Shown: positions 9,021-18,337, counted from the first letter of the stretch. The stretch: 64,000 bases of DNA from Robertkochia aurantiaca (GCF_020166495.1 NZ_JAINZS010000006.1:248001-312000); one strand, 5' to 3'. The notes: generated from the sequence alone by a model not told the origin. Made by a program: numbers and translations.

Positions 9021-9135
9021 TAGTTAAGAATAAACACCCGGTCTGCTCACAGGCCCGGATCAAAATATTTAAAATGTAGGTTTGGGGGAACCTTGAAGTC
9101 TGTTCGGAATGTTTCATTTCGGCAGACTTTTTTTT
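9021..9135 (+). ncRNA. Candidate small RNA with three stem-loops
   Basis: The span lies between minus-strand asnS and the exporter gene and has no credible coding frame. It is bounded upstream by a TACCTTTG promoter box (9008-9015) and downstream by a very strong intrinsic terminator (9096-9135). Between them I see a hairpin CCGG-CTG / CAG-CCGG (9038-9058) and a GGTT / AACC hairpin with a G-rich loop (9079-9092). The expected length is about 115 nt. Bacteroidota 6S-type RNA is a possibility by size, but three separate hairpins do not give the long rod with a central bubble. I therefore leave it unnamed. The 5' end is approximate. Confidence 0.55.
9096..9135 (+). terminator. Terminator of the candidate small RNA
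   Basis: AAGTCTG (9096-9102) pairs with CAGACTT (9123-9129). An inner CGGAATG/CATTTCG stem closes on a three-base loop, and eight T follow. The T-run exists only on the plus strand, so it serves a plus-strand transcript. Confidence 0.85.
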
Positions 9136-9166
9136 GGCCCCATCCGATCCGGCTATGTTGTTTCGA

Positions 9167-11557
9167 TCACTCGTCTTCTTCCTCCTCTTCGGTAAGTACG
9201 TTGATGTTAGGTTCTTTGAGTACCTGTTTGTTGGCGATATTTCGTTCCAGTGCCAACAGCAGGGAAGGCAGCAGGATCAGGTTGGCCAGCATGGCGAACA
9301 GCAGGGTGATCGAGACCAGGCCGCCCAGTGCCTTAGTTCCTCCAAAACTACTGATCATAAATACCGAAAATCCAAAGAAAAGTACGATGGAGGTATAAAA
9401 CATACTTACACCTGTTTCCCGTAGTGCGTTATACACTGATTTTCTGATATGCCAGTGGTTGGCCGCCAGTTCCTGCCTGTATTTTGCCAGGAAGTGAATG
9501 GTGTCATCGACTGAGATCCCGAATGCAATGCTGAAAACCAGGATGGTTGATGGTTTGATAGGAATACCCAGAAAACCCATGACGCCCGCTGTTACGATAA
9601 GCGGCAACAGGTTGGGGATCAGGGAAACAATAATCATTTTGAACGAGCGGAACATATAGGCCATGAAGATCGAGATCAGGAAGATGGCCAGGGCCAGTGA
9701 CATGATCAGGTTCTTTACCAGGTACCGGGTACCTTTCATAAATACCAGTGCTTTTCCTGTAAGTGTGACATCATATCGGTCTTCAGGCAATACCTTGGCG
9801 ATCTCTTCACGCAGATCGGTTTCTATGCCTTCCATCTTATCAGTACCGATATCTTTCATGAAAGTGGTAATTCTTGCTATCTGGCCCGTCGAATCGGCAA
9901 AACTGTTGAGCAGGTTGGCTTCTCCCGAAGATTTTCGGGCATAACTCATTATAAAGGTCTTTTCCTGGTTATTAGGTAACTGGAAATAATTAGGGTTGTT
10001 GTTATAGAAGGCCTGTTTGGAGTACTTCACCAGATTGGTGACAGATATGGGGTCAGATAATTCGGGAGTTTCCCGTATCAGCTCCTCGAGTTCGTCCATG
10101 CGGCGAAGAGTAGCCAGGTTCATTACACCATTTCGTCTTTTAGTGTCGATCATGATCTCGACCGGCATGACCCCGTCAAATTCTTCTTCAAAGAACCTGA
10201 TATCTTCAAAGAAATCAGCTCCCTTAGGCATATCCTCAATGATGCTGCCTGAGATACGTATCTGGTAAATACCGATAATACTGGCGATAAGGGCCGTGAG
10301 TGAAACTATAAAAACAGCTATCCGGTGATGACGTACGGTGTTTTCCATCCATCCCACAAAGGCGCTGATCCATCTTTTATTCAGGTGCTTAAGGTGCTTG
10401 GTCTTGGGCAGCGACATGAAGCTGTAAATGATGGGAATGATCAGCAGCGAGAGGGTGAATATCACCATGATATTTATCGAGGCTACGATACCGAATTCTT
10501 TCAGCAGTTTGCTCTGGGTGATAATAAAGGTGGCAAAACCGGCTGCCGTGGTGGCATTGGTCATAAGGGTGGCATTACCGATCTTGGAGATGACCCTTTG
10601 TAATGATTTTGCCTGGTTTCCGTGTTTTTTAACCTCCTGTTGATATTTGTTAATCAGGAAGATACAGTTGGGTATCCCGATCACTATGATCAGTGGAGGA
10701 ATAAGGGCCGTGAGTACAGTGATTTCATAATGCAGCAGTCCCAGTATGCCAAAAGCCCACATCACTCCGATGGTCACCACGATCATGGAAATAAAGGTGG
10801 CCCTGAAGGATCTGAAAAAGAAAAAGAATATCAGGGAGGTAATCAGCAGGGCTGCTCCGATGAACATGCTTATCTCGTCGATGATGTTCTGTGAATTGAG
10901 GGTGCGTATGTAAGGCATCCCTGAAACCCTGACGTTCAGACCTGTTCGTTTTTCAAAATCCTTTATCAGCGGGATAAAATCATTAAAAATAAAATCTTTA
11001 CGCACTGAAGTGTTCACGATCTCCTTATCCAGATAAATGGCAGACCGGAGGGTTTTGGTCTCTTTATTGAACAACAGGCTTTCGTAAAAAGGGAGCTTGT
11101 TGTAAAGTACCATTTTCAGGCTGTCGATCTCTTTTTGGGTTTCGACCGGGCCGTCGATAAAGGGAACCAGCTCAAACGAATTGGTTTCTGTGTTTTTCTG
11201 AAGTGTCTGCAGGTTTTCTGTGCTGATGGCCAGCGAAACTTCCGGCTTGGCTTTGAGCTGTTTGCTGAGTCTGTTCCACTCATTCAGATTGCGTTTGGTG
11301 AAAAGGGCGCTGTCTTCAACAGCAATAACGATCAGGTTGCCTTCTTCACCAAAGACGTCCAGGAACTTATTGTATTCCTGATTTACAGGGTGATTGTCAG
11401 GAAGCAGATTGGCCTCGGTATAGGTGAACCGCATATTTTTCCACTGCATTCCCAAAAAAATGGTGCATGCCAGTAAAATTCCAAGTATCAGAAAACGGTT
11501 TCGCAAAATAATGCGGGCTACGCGCTCCCAAAATCCTCGACCTATGTGTTGTATCAT
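9167..11557 (-). CDS. RND superfamily (MMPL-type) transporter
   Basis: The 796-residue product has the duplicated layout of MMPL/RND exporters. One membrane helix near residues 20-38 is followed by a periplasmic loop of about 180 residues, then five helices (about 220-400). A second helix near 420, a second large loop and a final helix bundle (about 620-780) complete the repeat. Sequences such as FRSFRATFISMIVV and FRSFKMIIVSLIPN mark the equivalent helices of the two halves. It ends in an acidic tail. The family exports lipids or other hydrophobic compounds using the proton gradient; the substrate here is unknown. It is 45 bases downstream of the DUF5686 gene on the same strand. Confidence 0.88.
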   Translation of the reverse strand: MIQHIGRGFWERVARIILRNRFLILGILLACTIFLGMQWKNMRFTYTEANLLPDNHPVNQEYNKFLDVFGEEGNLIVIAVEDSALFTKRNLNEWNRLSKQLKAKPEVSLAISTENLQTLQKNTETNSFELVPFIDGPVETQKEIDSLKMVLYNKLPFYESLLFNKETKTLRSAIYLDKEIVNTSVRKDFIFNDFIPLIKDFEKRTGLNVRVSGMPYIRTLNSQNIIDEISMFIGAALLITSLIFFFFFRSFRATFISMIVVTIGVMWAFGILGLLHYEITVLTALIPPLIIVIGIPNCIFLINKYQQEVKKHGNQAKSLQRVISKIGNATLMTNATTAAGFATFIITQSKLLKEFGIVASINIMVIFTLSLLIIPIIYSFMSLPKTKHLKHLNKRWISAFVGWMENTVRHHRIAVFIVSLTALIASIIGIYQIRISGSIIEDMPKGADFFEDIRFFEEEFDGVMPVEIMIDTKRRNGVMNLATLRRMDELEELIRETPELSDPISVTNLVKYSKQAFYNNNPNYFQLPNNQEKTFIMSYARKSSGEANLLNSFADSTGQIARITTFMKDIGTDKMEGIETDLREEIAKVLPEDRYDVTLTGKALVFMKGTRYLVKNLIMSLALAIFLISIFMAYMFRSFKMIIVSLIPNLLPLIVTAGVMGFLGIPIKPSTILVFSIAFGISVDDTIHFLAKYRQELAANHWHIRKSVYNALRETGVSMFYTSIVLFFGFSVFMISSFGGTKALGGLVSITLLFAMLANLILLPSLLLALERNIANKQVLKEPNINVLTEEEEEDE

Positions 11558-11602
11558 TTCAGAAAATTTCCGTGCAAAGGTAGAAAACTCTCTCTATCAA
11601 CC

Positions 11603-14119
11603 CTAAATTCCAAGTGATAAATAGAAGGTAAATTTAAAGGAGATATTATCCTCTACCTTAGGCAGGTGGTAAGCTCCGTAGCGATACATGAAGTTTAGTC
11701 CGAAGCCATAAAAGATCTTATTGATTTCGAACCCACTTTCAAAAAATCCTTTATTGAGCGATTGAAAATCCAGGCCCTGGTGATAGGAGAGGTTATCGAT
11801 GTCTCCCATCGCAAAACGGGAAATGATAACGAATTCGGGTGTGATCATTTTACTCAGCTTAACAGGGAGAAAAAAGTGTTTAGCCTGCAGGCTGAAATAC
11901 CGGTCTGAGAAAAACTCATTGAAATACATGGTTTCAAAGCTGTCACGCCCTGCTACTGAAAACCGTCTCCAGAAGTCTTCGTTGTCGGGTTGGTTAGGAG
12001 AAGCGTGGAAGAGTTCTGTGACCGGAAGTGCTCCCGATGCGATCCCGCCATTAAATTGAAAGGTAAACCGGCCACTGTTAAGAAGTTGCCATTCATGCTT
12101 AATACGAAGCTGCAGTTTGCTGAAGTCAAAATCACTTTCGAAAAATCCTTTGAAACTTTTTGTAGCCTGCAGGGAGAGCTGCGGATAGCCTGCTTTTATC
12201 AGTTCAGTTCCTTCAGGGGTCTGCATGTATTCATTGAACGGGCTCCATTGCAACGCAACCGTCGCTGTACTTGCCTGATATTTGTTAAACGGGGTGATAC
12301 CGTCTTCGAGATAAGTGTATGCATAGGTAGGTTCCACATCGGTCAGGCTGAACCTTCCTTTCGCCGTTAATTTGGAATTGATATCGTGGGAGAGGCTGGC
12401 GCTGATGTCTCTGGTTCGGTGAAAAAGACTGATATTGAAAAGCCGGGGTTCAAAGACATAGAACATTCGCCCGTCAGTTATAAATTTAGAACTTCCCGTT
12501 TCGGTAAGGTCGTCGGTATAATTGAGGCCTATGATGGTGTTTCGCATTTTGTCAAGTCTGAAGGCGGCTCCTGCGCCGTATTTGAAGTCAGCATCAAGGG
12601 TACCGTAAACGCCATAGGCATTAAGAGTAAAGCGTTGGGAAAAGTTTTCATTGGTCACAGCACCCATACCCGTTCTGAATCCCTCATAAGCATTGTATTT
12701 AAGCAGGTATTTCAGGTCAAAGTCGACGTATCGGGTTGCAAGGTACCCGGTAAAAAGCTTTTTGAGGAATGGAATACGCTCGTTCAGGCGTTGCGCTTTG
12801 GCCAGGCTATCCAAAAAAACATAGGTCTCCCGTTCTCTGCTCCCAAGGGTTTCGGTTCTGAAGGGATTCCAGTAGGTATCGTCTTTCAGGGCTGCTTCTT
12901 CACTGATGACCAGCTTTACATTGTTGCTTCGTTTCTCGATATCGCTGTTTAACTCAATATCATAGGCCTGCTCGGTGATATAAAGCCTGATCTCCTCACT
13001 GGCATCCTGAGCATTGGTATGAGCAACCCCTTTTTCAGGCGCCTCTGTTTCGGTTTCTATGGTCACGCGATCGAACAGGCTAACCGCCAGGTCATTTTCT
13101 CCTTTTCCCAGTTCCACCTGCTGTTCTATGGGGAACCATATTTTTTCATCTTCAAAGTACCGGTAGGTCTGGCTGGCGGTGATATCGATCGTTCCCTTCA
13201 ATTCAGCTATGCCTTTTTGAACCGCGTAAGATTCCGTATTGAGATATAGTATGCCTTCAAGGAGGGCCCTTTTATCTGATTTCCGGGGAAAGAAATATAC
13301 CATGAATGCTTCTTTTCCTCTATCGTTCAGCGTGTCCAGAATGCGGTATTTATAAAACTTCGTTGCATTATTTGCCAGCGGACTCAGGTATTCGGTGCCA
13401 AAAAGGGAATAGGTGTCGTCGTAAAAGGAAAACGATTGCAATTCGAGGGTCAGCAGCCGGTAGAGCGGTTCCTGCAAACCGGCCATCCGGTTTCCAAGAA
13501 CTTTTTCCTGTTTCCCTTTACCTTTGATAAAAGTGATCTCTGAAGCTTTTTCAGCCAGGTAGAGGTGAGAGCGCAGTAATCTTTTTTTGAGCCGGTAGTT
13601 GGTCGAATCTACCCTAAGCAGTTCCCTTTCCTGATCTGTGACGGCGAAAACAGAATCAACAGCTCCTGAAATAGAATCGGGATTTGCCGTAATGACAGTT
13701 TTGGAATAAAAGTTAAACCGGTAACTCCCGAGGGCATTATCAGGATCGTTTTCGGTTTTACGTGCGATGGCTTCTTCTATGAGCTTCTCGGCAAGATCTT
13801 GCTGCTGGGTTATAAACACCGGTTGCAGCTCCTCTTCTTTAGTGTTGAGCCTGATGGTGAAAAAGTCAATAGGCAGAATTTCACGAGTTACCGATTCGTA
13901 CCCGACATAACTCACCGTAAAAGTTTGAGTGTTCTCCCCGACCGAAAGCGAGAATTCGCCTAACAGGTTTGAAATAGCGGCTTCGCCTTTATCGGTGATG
14001 ATGGTGGCAAAAGGCAGCGGATTATTGTCTTCTTCGCTGAGAATGACGCCCTTAATGGTTTGCTGGGCCTGGAGAGACAGGCACAAGGCAAGTAAACCTA
14101 GGGTTATCAGTATTCTCAT
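11603..14119 (-). CDS. DUF5686 outer-membrane protein with carboxypeptidase-regulatory-like domain
   Basis: The 838-residue product starts with a signal peptide (about 1-18). A CarboxypepD_reg-like beta-sandwich follows (about 22-95, KGVILSEEDNNPLPFATI...GEFSL), the fold that precedes many TonB-dependent receptors. A long DUF5686 region comes next. Its C-terminal half has many alternating strands and ends with a short aromatic/hydrophobic strand, consistent with an outer-membrane barrel. There is no TonB-receptor plug domain. The function of the family is not established. It is upstream of, and probably co-transcribed with, the RND exporter, which may hint at a shared envelope role. Confidence 0.85.
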   Translation of the reverse strand: MRILITLGLLALCLSLQAQQTIKGVILSEEDNNPLPFATIITDKGEAAISNLLGEFSLSVGENTQTFTVSYVGYESVTREILPIDFFTIRLNTKEEELQPVFITQQQDLAEKLIEEAIARKTENDPDNALGSYRFNFYSKTVITANPDSISGAVDSVFAVTDQERELLRVDSTNYRLKKRLLRSHLYLAEKASEITFIKGKGKQEKVLGNRMAGLQEPLYRLLTLELQSFSFYDDTYSLFGTEYLSPLANNATKFYKYRILDTLNDRGKEAFMVYFFPRKSDKRALLEGILYLNTESYAVQKGIAELKGTIDITASQTYRYFEDEKIWFPIEQQVELGKGENDLAVSLFDRVTIETETEAPEKGVAHTNAQDASEEIRLYITEQAYDIELNSDIEKRSNNVKLVISEEAALKDDTYWNPFRTETLGSRERETYVFLDSLAKAQRLNERIPFLKKLFTGYLATRYVDFDLKYLLKYNAYEGFRTGMGAVTNENFSQRFTLNAYGVYGTLDADFKYGAGAAFRLDKMRNTIIGLNYTDDLTETGSSKFITDGRMFYVFEPRLFNISLFHRTRDISASLSHDINSKLTAKGRFSLTDVEPTYAYTYLEDGITPFNKYQASTATVALQWSPFNEYMQTPEGTELIKAGYPQLSLQATKSFKGFFESDFDFSKLQLRIKHEWQLLNSGRFTFQFNGGIASGALPVTELFHASPNQPDNEDFWRRFSVAGRDSFETMYFNEFFSDRYFSLQAKHFFLPVKLSKMITPEFVIISRFAMGDIDNLSYHQGLDFQSLNKGFFESGFEINKIFYGFGLNFMYRYGAYHLPKVEDNISFKFTFYLSLGI

Positions 14120-14132
14120 AGTGACTGAAGCA

Positions 14133-14165
14133 ATAAAAAAAAGCGACCCTGAAAAAGGTCGCTTT
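14133..14165 (-). terminator. Terminator after frr
   Basis: On the minus strand, AAAGCGACC and GGTCGCTTT form a 9-bp stem around an 8-base loop, followed by at least seven T. It is 12 bases after the frr stop codon. Confidence 0.9.
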
Positions 14166-14176
14166 ATTTGAAATTC

Positions 14177-14731
14177 TTAAACGGTCATTATCTCCTTTTC
14201 CTTTTGGGCCAGAATGGTATCGACCTTTTCGATATAACTGTCGGTGAGCTCCTGAATGTCGACTTCGGCATTGTTTTTCAGGTCTTCCGAGGCGTCAAGC
14301 CTCTTGATCTCTTTATTGGCTTCCTGCCTGGCATTCCTGATGGATACCTTGGCTTCTTCGGCTTCTGCCTTGGCCTGCTTTACCAGTTGTTTACGCCTTT
14401 CTTCGGTAAGAGGAGGTACATTTATGATCACCATTTCGCCGTTATTCATGGGGTTGAAACCCAGATTGGCGAGCATGATACCGCGCTCGATCTCCTGAAG
14501 CATCGATTTTTCCCAAGGCTGAATCGCTATGGTTCGCGCATCCGGGGTGTTTACGTTCGCTACCTGGTTCAGAGGCGTTTGAGAGCCGTAATAATCGACC
14601 ATTACGCTGCCGACCATTGACGGACTCGCCTTTCCGGCTCTGATGTTTACCAGTTCTTTTTGCAGGTGTGAAATGGCTGCTTCCATCGACTCTTTAGTGC
14701 TGTCTAAAATCAGTTCAATTTCTTCGTTCAT
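14177..14731 (-). CDS. frr: Ribosome recycling factor
   Basis: The 184-residue product splits the post-termination ribosome together with EF-G. It has the family's full length. The N-terminal helix contains LVNIRAGKASPSMV, with the conserved RAGKA(S/N)P element. The central domain has TPLNQVANV and IQPWEKSML. The long C-terminal helices carry LTEERRKQLVKQAK and IRNARQEANKEIK. It lies 47 bases downstream of pyrH on the same strand, a pairing found in many bacteria. Confidence 0.97.
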   Translation of the reverse strand: MNEEIELILDSTKESMEAAISHLQKELVNIRAGKASPSMVGSVMVDYYGSQTPLNQVANVNTPDARTIAIQPWEKSMLQEIERGIMLANLGFNPMNNGEMVIINVPPLTEERRKQLVKQAKAEAEEAKVSIRNARQEANKEIKRLDASEDLKNNAEVDIQELTDSYIEKVDTILAQKEKEIMTV

Positions 14732-14778
14732 AACCGCTTTGCTGTTAGTATGGTATGGTTAATTTATTATCAATTTAG

Positions 14779-15486
14779 TTAAAGATTTACTTTCGTGCCA
14801 ATATTTTCGCCTGAAACCACTTTAGATAAGTTCCCCTTTTTGTTCATATCGAAAACAATGATGGGCAGGTGGTTTTCCTGGCTTAAGGTGAATGCAGTGG
14901 TATCCATCACCTTTAATCCTTTTTTCAGCACATCCTCGAAGGTAATATCATCGAACTTGCGTGCGTCTTTATTCTTTTCGGGGTCAGATGTATAGATCCC
15001 GTCGACTCTTGTTCCCTTGAGTATCACATCAGCATCGATCTCTATAGCCCTGAGTACGGCCGCAGAGTCGGTTGTGAAGTATGGGTTTCCGGTGCCTCCG
15101 CCGAAAATGACCACACGGCCTTTTTCAAGATGACGTACCGCACGGCGGCGTATAAAAGGTTCTGCGACCTCGTTGATCTTGATTGCAGATTGCAGTCGGG
15201 TCTGAATGCCTTCATCTTCCAGGGCACTTTGCAGTGCAAGTCCGTTGATAACGGTGGCGAGCATTCCCATGTGATCTCCCTGTACGCGATCCATTCCGTT
15301 GCTGGCACCTGCCAGTCCACGAAAGATATTCCCGCCCCCGATCACAATGGCAACCTGTACATCCTGGTCGACCACTTTTTTTATCTCTTCTGCATATTCT
15401 TTCAGTCGTTTGGGGTCGATGCCGTATTGACGTTCGCCCATCAGCGCTTCTCCGCTCAGTTTAAGAAGTATTCTTTTGTATTGCAT
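14779..15486 (-). CDS. pyrH: UMP kinase
   Basis: The 235-residue amino-acid-kinase-fold enzyme phosphorylates UMP to UDP, the first committed step toward UTP and CTP. Conserved segments are [10 protein letters not shown] at the N-terminus, IGGGNIFRG near residue 50, [16 protein letters not shown] near residue 72 and [16 protein letters not shown] near residue 130. The length and motifs are normal. It precedes frr on the minus strand and is separated from tsf by 145 bases containing the tsf terminator, so pyrH-frr is probably its own unit. Confidence 0.97.
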   Translation of the reverse strand: MQYKRILLKLSGEALMGERQYGIDPKRLKEYAEEIKKVVDQDVQVAIVIGGGNIFRGLAGASNGMDRVQGDHMGMLATVINGLALQSALEDEGIQTRLQSAIKINEVAEPFIRRRAVRHLEKGRVVIFGGGTGNPYFTTDSAAVLRAIEIDADVILKGTRVDGIYTSDPEKNKDARKFDDITFEDVLKKGLKVMDTTAFTLSQENHLPIIVFDMNKKGNLSKVVSGENIGTKVNL

Positions 15487-15576
15487 GAATGCCCCCGAAG
15501 GAATTTTAAGGTGAAATTTCTAGATCGCAGCAAAAATAAGCAAAAATATTCAGTCGGGATGCTTGTCGAAAAGCAC

Positions 15577-15607
15577 AAAAAAAGCCCCTGCCAGTGCAGG
15601 AGCTTTT
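15577..15607 (-). terminator. Terminator after tsf
   Basis: On the minus strand, AAAAGC and GCTTTT flank a CCTGC/GCAGG stem with a four-base loop and one bulged C. Seven T follow. It is 24 bases after the tsf stop. Confidence 0.88.
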
Positions 15608-15631
15608 AAAATATTTCAATGTTCAGAAGTC

Positions 15632-16456
15632 TTAGCTGAGTGCTACACGCTCGAAACCAACGATCGTAAGATCCTTGTTAACCGATTTTACGTATTGAGC
15701 AACGCTTTGCTTACTGTCTTTGATGAAGTCCTGATTTACCAGGGTGTTATCTTTAAAGAATCGCTTCAGTTTACCTTTTGCGATGTTCTCCAGCATTTCT
15801 TCAGGTTTTCCTTCGGCACGGAGCTGATCTTTAGCGATCTCGATCTCCTTGTCGATGGTTTCCTGATCAACACCGGCTTCGTCAAGGGCAACCGGGTTCA
15901 TTGCGGCAGCCTGCATAGCCACGTCTTTAGCAGCAGTTTCAGCGCCTTCAACCTGAGCAGATAGTCCTACCAGGGTAGCGATCTTGTTTCCGGCGTGAAT
16001 ATATGATCCTACGAAGGGAGCTTCAAGAGTTCTGAAGTCTCCGATCTCGATCTTCTCACCGATAACTCCGGTTTGCTCGATCAGTTTCTCTGATACTTTC
16101 AGGCCGTTCAGCTCAGCATCGAGAAGTTCTTCTTTAGAGTTGCAGTTAAGTGCCAGCTCGGCGATATCGTTAGCCAGTTCTACGAATTTTTCGTTTTTGG
16201 CAACGAAGTCGGTTTCGCAGTTCAGTGAAACGATAACACCTTTAGCGTTGCTGTCGTTTACCTTAGCGATAACTGCACCTTCAGAAGACTCACGGTCTGC
16301 TCTTTTAGCAGCTACCTTTTGTCCTTTTTTACGAAGGATCTCTACAGCTTTATCAAAATCTCCATCGGCTTCCACCAATGCATTCTTACAATCCATCATA
16401 CCGGCTCCGGTAGACTTTCTAAGTTTATTAACTTCAGCGGCTGTAATTTTTGCCAT
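15632..16456 (-). CDS. tsf: Translation elongation factor Ts
   Basis: The 274-residue product exchanges GDP for GTP on EF-Tu. The N-terminal UBA-like domain contains VNKLRKSTGAGMMDCKNAL. The core includes the TDFVAKN motif near residue 82, followed by dimerisation-type segments. The length is typical. It lies 86 bases after rpsB, the near-universal rpsB-tsf order, with a weak hairpin between them. Confidence 0.97.
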   Translation of the reverse strand: MAKITAAEVNKLRKSTGAGMMDCKNALVEADGDFDKAVEILRKKGQKVAAKRADRESSEGAVIAKVNDSNAKGVIVSLNCETDFVAKNEKFVELANDIAELALNCNSKEELLDAELNGLKVSEKLIEQTGVIGEKIEIGDFRTLEAPFVGSYIHAGNKIATLVGLSAQVEGAETAAKDVAMQAAAMNPVALDEAGVDQETIDKEIEIAKDQLRAEGKPEEMLENIAKGKLKRFFKDNTLVNQDFIKDSKQSVAQYVKSVNKDLTIVGFERVALS

Positions 16457-16492
16457 TTTTTTCTTTCGTTTTACAGTGATTAATAAGATTCT

Positions 16493-16524
16493 AAACCCCG
16501 CCTGAAATCACAAGACGGGGCTTT
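16493..16524 (-). terminator. Intercistronic hairpin between rpsB and tsf (possible attenuator)
   Basis: On the minus strand, AAAGCCCCG pairs with CGGGGTTT across a loop of about 15 bases. The T-tract is only three long, so termination would be partial at best. Confidence 0.4.
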
Positions 16525-16542
16525 ATGAACTTTATCCTATTG

Positions 16543-17325
16543 TTATGATTCTTTTTCTTCAGTAGAAGCAGTTGCTTCAGCTTTAGCTTCTTTAGCCTTA
16601 GGCTTATCATCTTCTTTGTCAGCGTCTTTTTCTGCCTTTCTGGTTGAAAGACCTTCAGCGACAGCTTCGGTTACATGAGCAAGAATCTTTTCGATCGATT
16701 TAGAAGCATCGTCATTAGATGGGATCACGTAATCAACCTCTCTCGGGTCTGAGTTCGTGTCTACCATCGCAAAGATTGGAATGTTTAATTTCTGAGCTTC
16801 TTTCACGGCGATGTGCTCACGCATGGTGTCTACAATAAACAGGGCGCCAGGCAGGCGGGTCATATCGGCGATTGAACCAAGGTTTTTGTCAAGCTTGGCT
16901 CTGAGACGCTCCACCTGAAGTTTCTCCTTTTTAGAAAGGGTGTCGAAAGTACCGTCTTTCTTCATCCTGTCGATAGCGGTCATTTTCTTAACAGCTTTTC
17001 TGATGGTCACAAAATTGGTTAACATTCCACCAGGCCAGCGCTCAGTAATGTAAGGCATGTTCACATCTGATGCGGCTTTTGCCACGATGTCTTTTGCCTG
17101 TTTCTTAGTGGCTACGAAAAGGATTTTTCTGCCGGAAGCAGCGATTTTTTTCATCGCTTCGTTCGCTTCTTCAAGCTTAGCAGCGGTTTTATACAGATTG
17201 ATAACGTGAATTCCGTTACGCTCCATGTAGATATAAGGAGCCATATTCGGATTCCACTTACGGGTAAGGTGTCCGAAATGAACACCGGCTTCGAGTAAGT
17301 CTTTTACTTCTATGTTATTTGCCAT
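16543..17325 (-). CDS. rpsB: 30S ribosomal protein S2
   Basis: The 260-residue ribosomal protein has the canonical start VKDLLEAGVHFGH, then TRKWNPNMAPYI, TERWPGGMLTN and the late motif IPIFAMVDTNSDPREVDYVIPSND. It ends in an acidic Ala/Glu/Lys-rich tail typical of Bacteroidota. The frame is open upstream to 17397. I chose the ATG at 17325 because MANNIEVKDLL begins the conserved region and the 24 extra residues (Ser/Thr/Lys-rich) have no family counterpart. The upstream sequence forms hairpins and is more likely leader. Confidence 0.96.
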   Translation of the reverse strand: MANNIEVKDLLEAGVHFGHLTRKWNPNMAPYIYMERNGIHVINLYKTAAKLEEANEAMKKIAASGRKILFVATKKQAKDIVAKAASDVNMPYITERWPGGMLTNFVTIRKAVKKMTAIDRMKKDGTFDTLSKKEKLQVERLRAKLDKNLGSIADMTRLPGALFIVDTMREHIAVKEAQKLNIPIFAMVDTNSDPREVDYVIPSNDDASKSIEKILAHVTEAVAEGLSTRKAEKDADKEDDKPKAKEAKAEATASTEEKES

Positions 17326-17440
17326 TTTTCTTTTTAGTTTACGTTCCGTTGAATTTAGCAATGCTGAAGTGGTCACCTGAAGGTTCGCCTTCATCATTTG
17401 GATGCTAAACTAGTTTCCGTTGTGCGGATCAACGACATGA
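17326..17440 (-). promoter_or_regulatory. Possible structured leader of rpsB
   Basis: In minus-strand sense there is a CGTTG/CAACG hairpin (17434-17418) and a GAAGG-CGAA-CCTTC hairpin (17392-17379). Both lie in the about 115 bases before the rpsB start. Ribosomal protein operons are often controlled by their own product through such leaders; S2 control here is inference. Confidence 0.35.
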
Positions 17441-17462
17441 TTATTTTATAATAATATAATAA

Positions 17463-17478
17463 GCAGTACGGGTACTGC
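17463..17478 (-). terminator. Hairpin after rpsI
   Basis: GCAGTAC and GTACTGC form a perfect 7-bp stem with a two-base centre. On the minus strand an A/T-rich tract with only short T-runs follows. It is 18 bases after the rpsI stop. It is a weak intrinsic terminator or a 3'-end processing structure. Confidence 0.5.
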
Positions 17479-17495
17479 CATAATCGCCCATGGGA

Positions 17496-17882
17496 TTAAC
17501 GTTTAGAGAACTGGAATTTCTTACGGGCTTTCTTCTGACCGTATTTCTTACGTTCAACCATTCTAGGATCACGGGTAAGCAGGCCTTCTGGTTTCAGTGT
17601 TCCTCTGTTCTCTGCGTCTACCTCACACATTGCTCTGGCGATCGCCAGTCTGATTGCTTCAGCCTGTCCGGTTACTCCACCTCCGTAAACATTTACGCTT
17701 ACGTCAAAAGCATCTTCATTCTCAGTAAGAGACAGAGGTTGCTTTACCTTGTACTGCAGGGTAGAGGTTTTGAAGTACTCTGCAAAGTCTTTGTTGTTGA
17801 CGGTGATGTTTCCTTTTCCTTCAGAAAGATAGACCCGGGCAACAGCAGTTTTTCTTCTACCAATTTTGTGAATCACTTCCAT
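17496..17882 (-). CDS. rpsI: 30S ribosomal protein S9
   Basis: The 128-residue protein has the conserved N-terminal [12 protein letters not shown] segment, a central [18 protein letters not shown] helix and the basic C-terminal tail ending in FQFSKR, which reaches the ribosomal P site. Its start codon shares one base with the rplM stop (TAATG), so the two are translationally coupled as in most bacteria. Confidence 0.98.
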   Translation of the reverse strand: MEVIHKIGRRKTAVARVYLSEGKGNITVNNKDFAEYFKTSTLQYKVKQPLSLTENEDAFDVSVNVYGGGVTGQAEAIRLAIARAMCEVDAENRGTLKPEGLLTRDPRMVERKKYGQKKARKKFQFSKR

Positions 17883-18337
17883 TATTTAATGTCATTTAGA
17901 TTAATTGCTGCAGGCTTCTGAGCTTCGTGATCGTGCTCTGAACCGGCATACACTTTAAGATTGCGGAAAAGATCTGCACCGAGTTTGTTCTTAGGCAGCA
18001 TTCCCTTGATTGCCTTTTCTACCAGTCGAGCAGGGTCTTTCGCCATAAGTTCGCCGGCAGTTTGAATTCTTTGTCCACCTGGGTATCCGGTATAGCGAAT
18101 GTATTCCTTGCTATCCCATTTTTTTCCGGTCAGGTTGATTTTTTCGGCGTTGATAACAATCACGTTATCGCCACAATCAACATGCGGGGTGAAGTTGGGC
18201 TTGTGCTTCCCTCTAAGGATCTTTGCCACCTTTGAAGAAAGACGCCCAAGCGTCTGATCTTCAGCGTCTACCAACACCCACTGTTTGTCAACAGTAGCTT
18301 TGTTCGCTGAAATCGTTTTGTAGCTTAATGTATCCAC
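17882..18337 (-). CDS. rplM: 50S ribosomal protein L13
   Basis: The 151-residue protein includes [39 protein letters not shown] and the KMLPKNKLG-type segment ([19 protein letters not shown]), all diagnostic for L13. It is the first gene of the rplM-rpsI pair. A good promoter lies 62 bases upstream, and a stem-loop occupies the start of the leader. The E. coli protein is known to repress its own operon by binding the leader; the hairpin here is a candidate site for the same control. Confidence 0.98.
   Translation of the reverse strand: MDTLSYKTISANKATVDKQWVLVDAEDQTLGRLSSKVAKILRGKHKPNFTPHVDCGDNVIVINAEKINLTGKKWDSKEYIRYTGYPGGQRIQTAGELMAKDPARLVEKAIKGMLPKNKLGADLFRNLKVYAGSEHDHEAQKPAAINLNDIK

Noticed and set aside
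8884-9117. 77-residue minus-strand open frame between the exporter and asnS
   Set aside because: No conserved features, it crosses a terminator hairpin and overlaps the small RNA candidate on the other strand.
9021-9135. 6S RNA
   Set aside because: The size fits, but the span folds by eye into three separate hairpins rather than a long rod with a central bubble. Kept as an unnamed small RNA.
12386-12952. 188-residue plus-strand open frame opposite the DUF5686 gene
   Set aside because: Shadow of the real gene; no start context or domain.
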